Shown piece by piece: positions 1-11,553 of a stretch of 64,000 nt of DNA (positions within the stretch are counted from its first letter, which is position 1; each line of letters begins with the position of its first letter). A program made the position numbers and the translations under genes. This stretch comes from Sarcomyxa edulis (lineage: Eukaryota > Basidiomycota > Agaricomycetes > Agaricales > Mycenaceae), in assembly GCA_009761415.1 (NCBI GenBank), contig QUOL01000001.1:1860001-1924000 (forward strand), in the 5' to 3' direction. Under the pieces are notes generated by a model. That model was given only the letters and a program-made list of their open reading frames with translations. It had not been told where the DNA came from and did not search any database.

Positions 1-2023
1 CAGATCCAAACGTGGAAAGGGTACCAAAAGTATGAAAATGACAGAAGCCACTATCGAAGAAGGTGAGCGTCAATTCATTCCTCTTGTTCTAATTGAAAAT
101 TGACAATAGCACAGAGCCAGAGCCCGAACAAGAATCAGAAAACGCTGTCGAAAATCCTAGACGTGAGATTTCCTTATTGTCTTGCACCGAATTTCCCTGC
201 TCAAAAATTTACCATATCTCCTTCTAGCTATCGAAACACCAGTAGCTGGTCCATCTGGAACACATCACACCCCTGAACCACCCTCGGCGCCAGTCATCTC
301 CACAGAATACATCGACCAACACGTCGCAGACGCCGTGAGTACCCTTACATACCAATATCTCCCTGCCACTCACTCACTCACTCACTCACAAAAACACACA
401 CCACAACCAGCTCCGACCAATCCACTTACAAACCCAATCCCTCAAATCCGAACTCGAAACCATCAACCTCCAATCCCTAAAAACAGAACACGAACAACTC
501 AAACTCCAAATCGCCGATCTCGCCACCCTGCGATCGCAATTCGATGCGATGACGCTGGAGGTAGAAGCGCTACGGTCTCAAGCTGCGTCTGCTGTTGCGT
601 TGGGAGACGAAGTGAAGCAGCTGAGGGAGACGCTGGCTGGATACCAAGCTGCTAACCAAGCTAATGCAGCTACTGAATCGCCGGCGGCTACTTTTGGCCC
701 GACCAAGAATGCGAATGCTTCCGCTTCAGGGTAAGATCAACTTTAGTTTATTTGTTTACGCGTCGGTCACTTATCGTTTATTTTTGGCATTGCAGGGCAT
801 CGTCTTCAGCAGTTCCGTCTTCGTCCTCTGCCACTGATCCCCAGCCCTCCACTTCCACCAACGTCGCACAAGCATCATCATCAAAGAGCACCCTCCCACA
901 CCCCGGGTTCGCTCCCAGCACCCTCGGAAAACGTCATCGCGACGCCAATGTTAGTGATATAACTGATGTCGTAGAGGAAGGACAAGAAGCCGGGTTTACG
1001 GAGGAAGACCTCGTCAAGAAGGTCTTAAGACCGAAGAAAAAGCGAACTAAGATGTCGCAGGAACAAGAGACGGATGATGCTGATGCTGATGCTGATGCTA
1101 TGACCCTGGATCGAGGAGAAGGTTCTTCGAGTGGTCTTGGTCTCGGTGCCGCACGAGTCCAAGACGACGATGCTGAAAACGACGACGACGATGATGCAGA
1201 GGTACACCCGCACCCCGCACCCCGCGTCCCAAGCTTCACAATATTCACCGGCCCCGAACCCTCACCCTCACCCTCACCCTCACCCTACATCGACCCCCCA
1301 CCACCCACAAACCACCTCCCAGAATACTTCGCTCCAGAATCGCCTTCTCCCATCGGGCCTTCCCGTCGCCCCCACCTCCCCCACCACTCCCACTCCCACC
1401 AACACCAACACGCACGCACAATAAGCATAACAGACGCAGCAGAGAACCACCGTCCTTTCTCATTCGCTTCGTCGTCGTTTGATCCTATGACGTCTACCCC
1501 CATTGGTGCAGGGACGGCTATGTATCCGAGTTTCCCGTATCCGGAACCACCACAGTCGCCTTCTCCCATGGGTCATGCTAATCCTGTCACTTCTGGATTT
1601 GGTATCGGCACAGCTCGGACGGATATCTTTCAAAGTTTTGGGCTCCCTGCGCCTGGGCGGGGGGCTTCCGGGTTTGGATCGGGGTCGCGCCAGGCTTCAC
1701 AAGACCAAAACCAGAACCAGAACCAAAACCAGAATCAGAATCAGAATACCGGCTACGTCAATCCTGCATCTCTCGAACAAACGCAAGGGACCTCCAACAC
1801 CCGACCGCACCCAACGAGTACCGACGTCGCCATGAGCTTAGGCTTAGGATTACCAGCTAGAGCTGGGGCTTCGAGCTCAGAATCAACACCCGGGTCAACA
1901 GACGTGCAGCCCATGAGTATGAAACGCACGATGTACGGTACGGAGCTTGATGGGGATACGCGGTTTGGTGATTTTGGGGTGGAGGGGGTTGCTAGTGGGT
2001 TTTGGGCTGGGGGGAGGAGGTAG
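1..2023 (+). CDS. Low-complexity coiled-coil protein, 5'-truncated by window edge
   Basis: Not recognised. Only the 3' part is present. The visible exons start with a basic stretch (RSKRGKGTKSMKM), continue with Glu/Pro-rich text, then a coiled-coil segment (about 413-650) rich in Leu/Glu/Gln heptads. A long final exon (about 796-2023) follows. It carries a basic nuclear-localisation-like cluster (RPKKKRTKM), Asp/Ala repeats, an acidic run, Ser-Pro repeats, His-rich and Asn-Gln repeats, and ends in FGDFGVEGVASGFWAGGRR. Introns are near 63-110, 163-227, 335-412 and 732-795. Composition suggests a mostly disordered nuclear protein. The basic N-terminal stretch might invite comparison with Borealin-type proteins, but I cannot support that. 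It is convergent with the MAP kinase gene. Confidence 0.6.
1077..1748 (+). repeat. In-frame short tandem repeats in the coiled-coil gene
   Basis: Three microsatellite-like tracts sit in one exon and keep the frame. GATGCT units at 1077-1100 encode Asp-Ala. Four CCCTCA units at 1259-1286 encode Ser-Pro. AACCAG/AATCAG units at about 1703-1748 encode an Asn-Gln run. All units are multiples of three, so length changes would alter repeat number without a frameshift. Confidence 0.85.
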
Positions 2024-2052
2024 GGTAGGGAGGGTAGGGAGGGAGGGTAGGG
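2004..2052 (+). other. G-rich tract, candidate G-quadruplex over a stop codon
   Basis: The plus strand has about eight GGG runs separated by one to three bases, spanning the last codons, the TAG stop (2021-2023) and the first 30 bases of the 3' UTR of the coiled-coil gene. This satisfies the usual G3+N1-7 rule several times over, on the coding (RNA-like) strand. Folding is inference. Confidence 0.6.
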
Positions 2053-2702
2053 TTCTGTCTCAATGGTCTTGGTCTTGGTCTTGGTAGGATGATCGTGAGT
2101 GCTTCGTGAGGAGTGATTTGGGGTGGATTTGGAGTGGGCGGTGGGTGGGTGAACTTGACGATGATTGTGGCGTCTACGGTCTAGTTGGGATAGTTGGTTG
2201 TATAGCCTTTGGCTTTAGGTGTGAATCTGATCATGATCGAGACTTCGTTGGGTGTTGGGACCTTTTTTAGGCCTAAGTACGTGTACGGTAGCAGTAGTAA
2301 TCCCAATGCATATGCATATGTCTCCTTCGAATTCTGAATCCGAATCTGTTTGATTCTTCTCACTCCTCCGGTGTCTCAAAGTAACTAGTTGTTTCCGTAG
2401 CGCCGTGACAGATTGTAAGGTTTTTGTCCTATCATTCCCATCATAATGGTGCCTAAACAGTGCATGTACAATATATTCGCATGTGTTGATCGAATGAGAG
2501 TAGTTTGGACTGGATATCGATAAATATGTGTTCCTATCTAATCTACAATGTGTTGTTAACATATATATTACGGGTGTAAAAGTTCGATTGCGATTGATTG
2601 CAGTCGTGTAGAGTACGTGAGTTTAGTTAGTTTAGTTCGTGTACATCAAGGATAAATAACATGAAAGTAAGACCCCGGCGGTCTCTAGGTTGGTGGCATG
2701 AC
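2024..2702. other. Convergent intergenic region
   Basis: It lies between the 3' ends of the low-complexity gene and the MAP kinase gene and presumably holds both 3' UTRs. A TGGTCT tandem repeat is present at about 2063-2088. Open frames here are short and have no recognisable protein character. Confidence 0.5.
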
Positions 2703-4325
<1,623 letters not shown>

Positions 4326-6562
4326 TACAACACCAGAAACCAGCTGGAGTAATAGATAAAGGTAAAGGAAAGGATTGTTGAAGAGGTGGACGAAGAGAAG
4401 TGAATTCCAAGAAGTGGGATTACTTTGCCTCTGTGGGCTGGTCTAGCCTTAAGTACTATTATTTTACCAATATCCTCATGAGGAACCTTGGTCATGGACA
4501 ATAGAAACCGCAGTGGGCGGTGCTGGATTGCAGATGATTCGAATTCACGAGTATCCAAGTCGAACTAGGGTGGAATCCGAGTCGGATTTGAATTTGGTGG
4601 CAACTTGAATAGAGTAAGGCGCTCAGAAGGCGCTACCGTGACTCCCGGGTATGGAGCAGAATCGACTTGGACAACCTGAAGCATAACTATAGGATTTTGT
4701 TACCTTCAAAGTGGGATGTCTCCACTCTATGTGAGGATTTTGACTTGGTTCGGAAGGTCTCGAAGATGCCGAACTTCGAGCGGGGTGAGAATCGCGTAGC
4801 ATTGGGGATAATTCGCAATACCTTGGGACTAGGATGAATCGTCAGCTTCTTTCAGACAGTGCCCGCAGTGTCCGTCGGTGATTCTAGAGAAGCGCGTCGG
4901 GCTTGCTGAGTTGGCTCCATTACAAAGTCCTAGATATCACCTAGGAATGGTTACAATGTTCTGATACATCGCGGTGATACAGGATATAGTTCTGAATTCG
5001 GATATGGTATTGGGGGGTAACGTCGTGAGCCTCGTTGTTTTGGGTTCTGATCAAGGCGTGATGTGATCGCCAACGCCGTGCAGTGTATCCCCTCTCAACT
5101 TATTCCGACATTTATATCCACTTCGGAGTACATCCCAGGAATGGTTTGTACCCTGCAACCACTACTCCAGCATACTCCTTTCAGTACTCTTTTGGACGCC
5201 ATAGGACCCGCCGTGGAATTTCTGCCAATCAAAAACCTCGACCGCCCATAACGCGCACTGTCTGACTAGATTATGTGGCTAGGCTAATCCCAATCTGAGT
5301 AGGATGCCTCCAACACCGTTGTTTCACTGGATGCTAGACGGACCGTGACTGCGACGGCACTTCGTGCTGACGAGCGCACAAGTCGGACAGCCTGCATCTA
5401 GGGTGCCACTTCTCGTAAGCTACGTATCCTCCTTCTGCTGCTCTCAGACTCCGTGATAGACTGCATTCAGTCATTGCCGCTCGCCTCTTCGGCTTTGACC
5501 TGTTGCCAGATAAGTAGCACCGAGCAGAATCCGTTCAAAAAGTCAAGGAGTTTTGCACCAACAAATTGTTCAAATGGCCATCTCCCCGCAGCTCAAAGTT
5601 GAACGCGTCGTTACCTGCTAGGCTTGTCGATACTCCACTTCAGCGCCATCTATCCTGTTGCTTCTGCCGTTACGACTTCACGGGTGATTGGAAATCGATA
5701 TATTGAACAAGCCCATTCATCCTGGTTGTTCACTCAAGACGCGCCTACTCGTATCAGGTCCTCGCCCCTTCCTGGTGTCCAACGTACTAGATTCAATGTT
5801 CAGTACGCCTTGTTCGCACACTTCTTACTATGCTCGTCCTGTATCGTCAATCACGATTCTGTAATGCTTGTAATGTGACTTGCAATACTACTCACTATCC
5901 GTGATCTTTCCAGTGGTCAACGTGCAAATCTGAGCAAGCTTTTTGATCAGTCTACATCGACAGATACATGTTGTCACGATTATGTCGTCTACGACGTGAT
6001 CGAATCAACGACTGCAACACCGCGCTTTTTGTTGGTTCCTCGGCCAATCTCCGGGTCAACTTGGATGTCAGAAAAAAACACGACGAACATCACTTGCTTG
6101 ACTGTGAGTGACGATCTTGTGTCAACACTTAACACTTCACTGTGTCCTCACATAGACCTACGAATACTACAGATTCTTCGGGTTGGTGGCCTTTCATCGC
6201 ATGTTCAGAGGAAATGAACGTCTTTGCTGGTATCACGGTCTTGGCGTTGACGTTGCAGAATGTCTGTTGGACTTGCGTGCGAAGATCGGTTGCTGTTAGA
6301 CGCGTGGACCAAACAAACTGGAGCCAATGGGAATCCAAGTTTGCATCACCGTCCTCATTTCGAGCACAAATGTCTCGTCCAAAACAGTGGTTCGAAATCT
6401 TATTGTTGTCAGGGTGTTCGCCCTTCAAAAGCCTCTTGCGCATCGTGTTTTCTTTTGACTCTCCTTTTTCTTCTCCTTGGTTTCTTTTCAGACGGTCTCG
6501 CTCCTTAGCACGGCACACATTCATTGACATTCTCTACTTCAAGTTCACTAACCTCGCTAGCG
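4326..6562. other. Gene-free stretch between MAPK and cupredoxin genes
   Basis: About 2.2 kb between divergent starts. Open frames on both strands are at most 160 codons (6142-6624), overlap the start of the next gene, and show neither family motifs nor splice-consistent continuation. I saw no transposon ends, long repeats or tRNA. It probably holds the two promoters and may contain unrecognised non-coding or decayed sequence. Confidence 0.4.
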
Positions 6563-8417
6563 ATGTTCACTTTCATTTCTTTGGGCCTGGCTGTATTGCC
6601 CTTCGCTGCTGCTGCAGTTCATGATGTTCAAGTCGGTCAAGGTGGTGTGTTGGCCTTCACCCCAGGTGCGTTGTAGATCCAATTATGAGTCCAACTAGAC
6701 ATTTGTTGACCTCGTAGCATGATCAGACGCGATCTCTGCCGATGTTGGCGACCAGGTTGTCTTCCACTTCAACCCCAAAAATCACACGGTGACTCAGAGC
6801 TCGTAAGGCGACTGGCAGATATGTCATACTGTGAATTTAACACGGGTCCATAGATTTGCAGATCCTTGCGGACTCAAAGACGGTGGTTTCGACTCGGGCT
6901 TGTACGTTCTTCCCCCGTATATCTATACCCAGACACTTACCAAGTAATCAACACAGTATGCCAGTGGCGGCCAACACAACTGACAAGTTTGTTATTTTCT
7001 TTTCTCGTTCGCGTCTTCTCGATATTGACGAAAACTCTAGTTTCCCGACATACACCATCACCGTCAACGATGTACGTTTCGAGTCGATAAATCCCTTGAC
7101 AGAGATTGGTTCTGATTGCGCCGCTCCTTGTTCTTCAGACTCAGCCCATCTGGGTCTTCTGCGACCAGGCAGCCAACACACCGGCAAGTTGTACAGGATA
7201 TAGTTGTATCTGCAGACGCTTATAATTCAAATTCCTCAGGCATCGCACTGTGGACAGGGAATGGTATTGTAAGCATGTCGCTTCATTTCCAATGGTCATC
7301 GCGCTGACTTCTTTGCAAATAGCGCTGTGAATTGTGGACTTGATGGTGCAGCGAACTCGTTCACGAATTTCCAAAATTCTGCCAAGCAAATAGGAGCGAG
7401 TCTCAGCGCTGCAGCCGCCACTGCATCTGCTACCGTCGAGGCCACCGAAGCTGCTTCAGTCACGTTTACTGCAGCTTATGGAGATATCACCATCCCTCCT
7501 GCACCGGTCGTCACTCCAGTTACTGCGACCATTACGCTGGAGTCTTCGACCTGGACGACCACATACTCGTCCTTCGCCGATTCGCCTGCTGCCACCCCCG
7601 CTTCCCTAGAAGGCACCGTTCACACAGTCATCGTCGGGGGTCCTGGAAAGCTGCTCTTCAATCCCGCTCACATATCCGCTGCACCCCGCGACGTGATCGT
7701 ATTCCAATTGTACGAATTCTTGTTCCACATAGACATCCTATTAATTGACTTGCTGTTCGCTCCGTAGCCAACAGAAGAATCACACCGTGACCCAGGTCAG
7801 TTTATCTTTCGATTCAGGTTGGATCAAGTCTGATGCAGGCTTTCACCATGTTTAGTCCTCTTTTGCTGACCCTTGCCGTAAACTGGATGCTAACGGTACC
7901 ACTGGGTTTGATTCTGGATTGTACGTTACCCATCTCTTCTCACTTCAATCGTTCCTCAGTCCTGAAAATCGATTCACAGCACCCCGGTTGCGGACAGTGT
8001 CACTGATGGCTTCCCAACATGGAATCTTACCGTCAACGACACTGCACCCATCTGGGCATACGTGAGCGAACATCTGTAACATCTTTACTTTCCATGTCAC
8101 TTATAGTTTGTCATACCAGTGCCGTCAACAGGTCCCTGTGTCGCACTGCGGTTCCGGCATGGTGTTGTAAGTCTCATCTTCGGTTCTAGCGTTGAACTGT
8201 TTTGATGAGCCTTACTTTGTTCAGTGCTGTGAACAGTGACGAGACCTCTGCTCGCAACTTCTCTGCATTCCAGAACATCGCAGAAACTCTCAACGGAACC
8301 GCCGCCTCTTCAAGTGCTGCTCCTGCTGCCACAACCTCGTCTAGCGATGCTACATCGCTCCGCATGGGTGTCGCCAGCTTCGCAGTCGTTTTCGCCGCAT
8401 TGATAGCACTCGTCTGA
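6563..8417 (+). CDS. Secreted serine-rich protein with two cupredoxin domains, likely GPI-anchored
   Basis: Starts with a hydrophobic signal peptide ending in an alanine run before VHDVQVGQGG. Two plastocyanin-like domains follow, each with NHTVTQSSFADPC, a GFDSG motif, VND..PIW, a Cys, then SHCGxGMVFAVN. Each domain therefore keeps a His-Cys-His-Met set consistent with a type 1 copper site. A Thr/Ala/Ser-rich linker joins them. The C-terminus has a Ser/Ala-rich stretch and a terminal hydrophobic segment (VASFAVVFAALIALV), as in GPI-anchored proteins. Intron positions match between the domains, pointing to internal duplication. One intron (7184-7239) appears to use a GC donor. Likely cell-surface; copper binding and function are inferred from the family. 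About nine introns of about 50-70 nt. Confidence 0.88.
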
Positions 8418-8740
8418 TGCCCTCCATGTCACCGGACTTGAGCTTTACATGACTTTACGAATTCAAGGACTTCAGCAGTATCATTACATGTCTTGACGAC
8501 ACGAAGCCTTATCTTTCACTTGGCTTGCATCTTTTCGCTTTGGTCGACGTCGATCTTTTCTTGGGGATATGCTAGCTATATACCCTCTATACACAATATA
8601 ATTAGGATGAATTCCGGTCGATTAGTCTGTTCAACGTTCACTATCACCAGTTGTTCGACGTGTGAGCACAACTAGCGCACAAGTCTTCAATTGATCACAG
8701 AAGTAAAAGAAACAAGAAATTCCGTGTAAGGTACCAACTA
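8418..8740. other. Convergent intergenic region
   Basis: 3' flanks of the cupredoxin gene and CBF5. No supported gene or RNA. Confidence 0.5.
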
Positions 8741-10574
8741 TTACCCAGCCAAGGATTCTCTTGCCTTCTTTTCTTTCTTCAGCCGTTTTTTCTCCCTTCG
8801 CGCCTCATCATCATCGTCGACAGCAGCTTCAGCAGTAGCTTCAGGTTCGCCCTCCTTAGCGGCTTTCTTTTCCTTCTTGCGTCGCTTCCGTTCTGCTCGC
8901 TCGGCGTCTTCATCGTCACCGTTGGTAACCATCGATACATCTGGATCAGCAGCTTCTGCGACCTCAGACTTACGCTTTCTTTTCTTTTCCTTCTCTTTTG
9001 CAGGAGAAGCATCTTCAGCGATAGGCTCGGCAACGGTTGCGGGGGCAACAGGCGTCGAGGTCGAGGGACCAGCAGTTGGTTGCTAAATTTAATGGGTCAA
9101 TGATGTTGGGTTAAACCCTTGGAAAACAAATGCCCCACCTCATCACGGTTGTAGTCGACGTAATCGCGACTCCATTCTGAAGGAGTGACACCTTGAATCT
9201 TTTCGCCGTGCTTCCCAAGTTTGCCGTCTTTGACCATCTTCTTCTTTTGTAGAGCCATGGGCCCAAGTCCCCATCGACGTGGGTAAGTATCACGCTCCAT
9301 AATGCACCGCTTAACTTTTGCAACGACACCGTGATCACAAGTTGCGAGTTCGACGGTCGACATTTGTGCTATGGCCAAAGCGATCGCCTCTCCTATGAGA
9401 CTTCATGAGCAAGTAGTCTTCGGGGGAAAGAGAATGGAGCATGGTATTCACCCTTAGTAGTCATGAGGACGACTTCTTCGTGTGTGGAGATATCATTCTC
9501 ATAGCGGAGAAGACCGGGAATCATAAGTTTAGCACCATAGCAGACAGCATTTACGGCGCTGTCTTTCACTACTATGCGTTTATACCCCACCATCAGGCAC
9601 TCGAGGGGGCGGACGACACGACGGAGATATGATTCTAGGGGGGGTGACATTCAGCGATGTCCGACAGATGGTAAATCATATAGCATACCGTCCCGAGTGT
9701 TGTCGTACATCCACTGAGCGTCCATCACGTCGTGCATCGTCACAATATCATCGTTCTCAGACATGGCTCCGCTCCGCACCCTTCGCAATTCTTGCATGTG
9801 CCCGCCGACGCCCAGTATCAAACCAAGATGGACGCAAAGGGTCCTGATATAAGTACCTGCCTCACATGAGACCCAGAATACAGCAAGGTTACGTTTTTCG
9901 TCAAACTCGTAGAGTTTCGATTCGTGAATTGTACGAATGCGAAGTTGGCGTTTGACAGCGGAAATGAGGGGAGGACGTTGGAAAAGTGCGCCCGTCAAAG
10001 TTTGCAAGGCCCGGGGTAAGGAAGCAGGGTTTGGGAGGTTCGCATGGAGACGGAGAACGCAAACGTACTCTTTTCCTGAAGGAGACTCATGAGCAAGATG
10101 GAACCCCGAGAAGAGAAATAAACGAACCTGCTCCTTGTTGCGATTTTACAAGCCTTGTTGCACGGTCAATACATACTATAAGGCATCCAGTGACTTTGGG
10201 ATCAAGTGTACCACTATGACCAGTCTTTTCCACACGGAGAATCCTTCTCATCCAGGCCACGACCTCATGAGAGGATGGATTTGAGGGTTTATCCAAGTTT
10301 ATGACACCAGACCTGACGTGACAAATTAGAAAGGTTGACGTGCACGGTAAGATAGGTCGCACTTGATATAGGTTGCAATATCCCGCTTAAGAGGACTGCA
10401 GCCAGACGGGATAGGTGTAAAATGACTAGATCGAACCAATAATTTATCGTAATTTTTCAAAAGAAGAGGCCATTCGGAAGTGTCCAATTGTGGTTTTGTA
10501 GATTGGGACTTGATGGAGTAGTCCCCTTCCAGTTGTGCAGACGCTATCTGCTGTGTGGTCATAGCGGGGGCCAT
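8741..10574 (-). CDS. CBF5: H/ACA snoRNP pseudouridine synthase Cbf5 (dyskerin)
   Basis: Catalytic subunit of box H/ACA snoRNPs, converting uridine to pseudouridine in rRNA and snRNA in the nucleolus. Starts [14 protein letters not shown] at 10574. Visible: the dyskerin-like N-terminal segment, [19 protein letters not shown], the TruB catalytic motif [11 protein letters not shown] with the catalytic Asp, [19 protein letters not shown], a PUA region around [12 protein letters not shown], then [20 protein letters not shown]. It ends in a long Lys/Glu-rich tail (KKEKKA repeats), typical of fungal Cbf5. Split by several short introns. Head-to-head with RPL22 across 180 bp, which fits shared control of ribosome production genes. 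Confidence 0.96.
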
Positions 10575-10754
10575 TTTTGGCGGCGGAGTACGAGGAGCTC
10601 AACGTCAAGAACGACGAGCTAAATTTCTTGCACAAAATGCGGCGTGGGAAGACTTTACCGAAACCTTGTTTTGCCATATAGACGGATAAATTCTGTCTTT
10701 TCGTGCTCTCATCATCGTCTATATCCTTCCCCTCGACACTTTCAAGTCTTCAAG
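10575..10754. promoter_or_regulatory. Bidirectional promoter, CBF5/RPL22
   Basis: Only 180 bp separate the two start codons. The RPL22 side is pyrimidine-rich just upstream of the ATG (TCATCATCGTCTATATCC then CTTCCCCTCG), as is common at fungal ribosomal-protein genes. Promoter function is inferred from position. Confidence 0.55.
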
Positions 10755-11358
10755 ATGGTTAGTCTACAGTACCGCTTTGCTGAGTTACCTTCTCAGTAGG
10801 CTTACACTGGCTTTTTCCGATCTCCCAATAGGTCAAGGCTCCCACTGGAAAAGGATCTGCTATCAAGCACAAGTTCATCGTCGACTTCTCTAAGCCTGCT
10901 GCAGATGGCGTCTTTGACGGTGCAGACTTCGAGAAATTCTTGCACGATCGCATCAAGGTCGAGGGCAAGGCTGGGCAACTCGGTGACAACGTGAAAGTCA
11001 CCCGTGACGGTCAGTACATCCAAAATATAATAATACTGGTTTGGTCTCATCCTATGCTTGCAGGAAACACAAAGATCACCGTTTCGTCTAACATCCCTTT
11101 CTCGAAACGCTACTTGAAGTACCTCACCAAAAAGTTCTTGAAGAAGAACTCCCTGCGTGACTGGATTCGGTACGTCTAATCTCTAGCGGTTTTGCTCTGA
11201 TACTTATGTTGCATCTCGCAGTGTCGTGGCATCGTCGAAAGACAACTACCAGCTCCGATTCTACAACATCGCGTGAGTCTTTCCGCCTTCAACTCTTATG
11301 ATTCCTATCTGACGCATTTGTCTGTAGTAGCGCCGATGCTGATGAGGATGAAGATTAG
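10755..11358 (+). CDS. RPL22: 60S ribosomal protein eL22
   Basis: Ribosomal protein of the large subunit. The first coding exon is only the ATG (10755-10757). Intron 10758-10831 follows, then [20 protein letters not shown]. Later exons give [70 protein letters not shown] and an acidic ADADEDED end, all typical of eL22. About 125 aa, normal length. Five exons. The alternative start inside exon 2 would lose the conserved Met-Val-Lys start. Confidence 0.96.
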
Positions 11359-11553
11359 AGTCTTCTTAAGGTCTACATGTTTTTTGCGTACTTAAACATG
11401 CTCGATATATATATGCATTTTCATGACCTCCATTGTTCCGCAAGTTCATCCACTTACATCCTGGAACCGGTTTTGAACAAATTGTCGACTTCAGTGGTCT
11501 ATATATCCATGATGCCTGCAGCACGATTTAAAACAGCTAGCCATTCGCATCTG

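Noticed and set aside
1259..1286. CCCTCA repeats as telomere-like DNA
   Set aside because: The unit is not the fungal CCCTAA repeat, is only four copies, and is in frame inside a coding exon.
5063..5265. Two overlapping short plus-strand ORFs in the 2.2 kb gap
   Set aside because: Neither is conserved-looking, and no splice-consistent extension was found on either side.
6142..6624. 160-codon plus-strand open frame
   Set aside because: It overlaps the signal-peptide exon of the cupredoxin gene in another frame, has Cys/Phe/Ser-biased text with no family pattern, and ORFs of this size are expected by chance in the noncoding part of the window.
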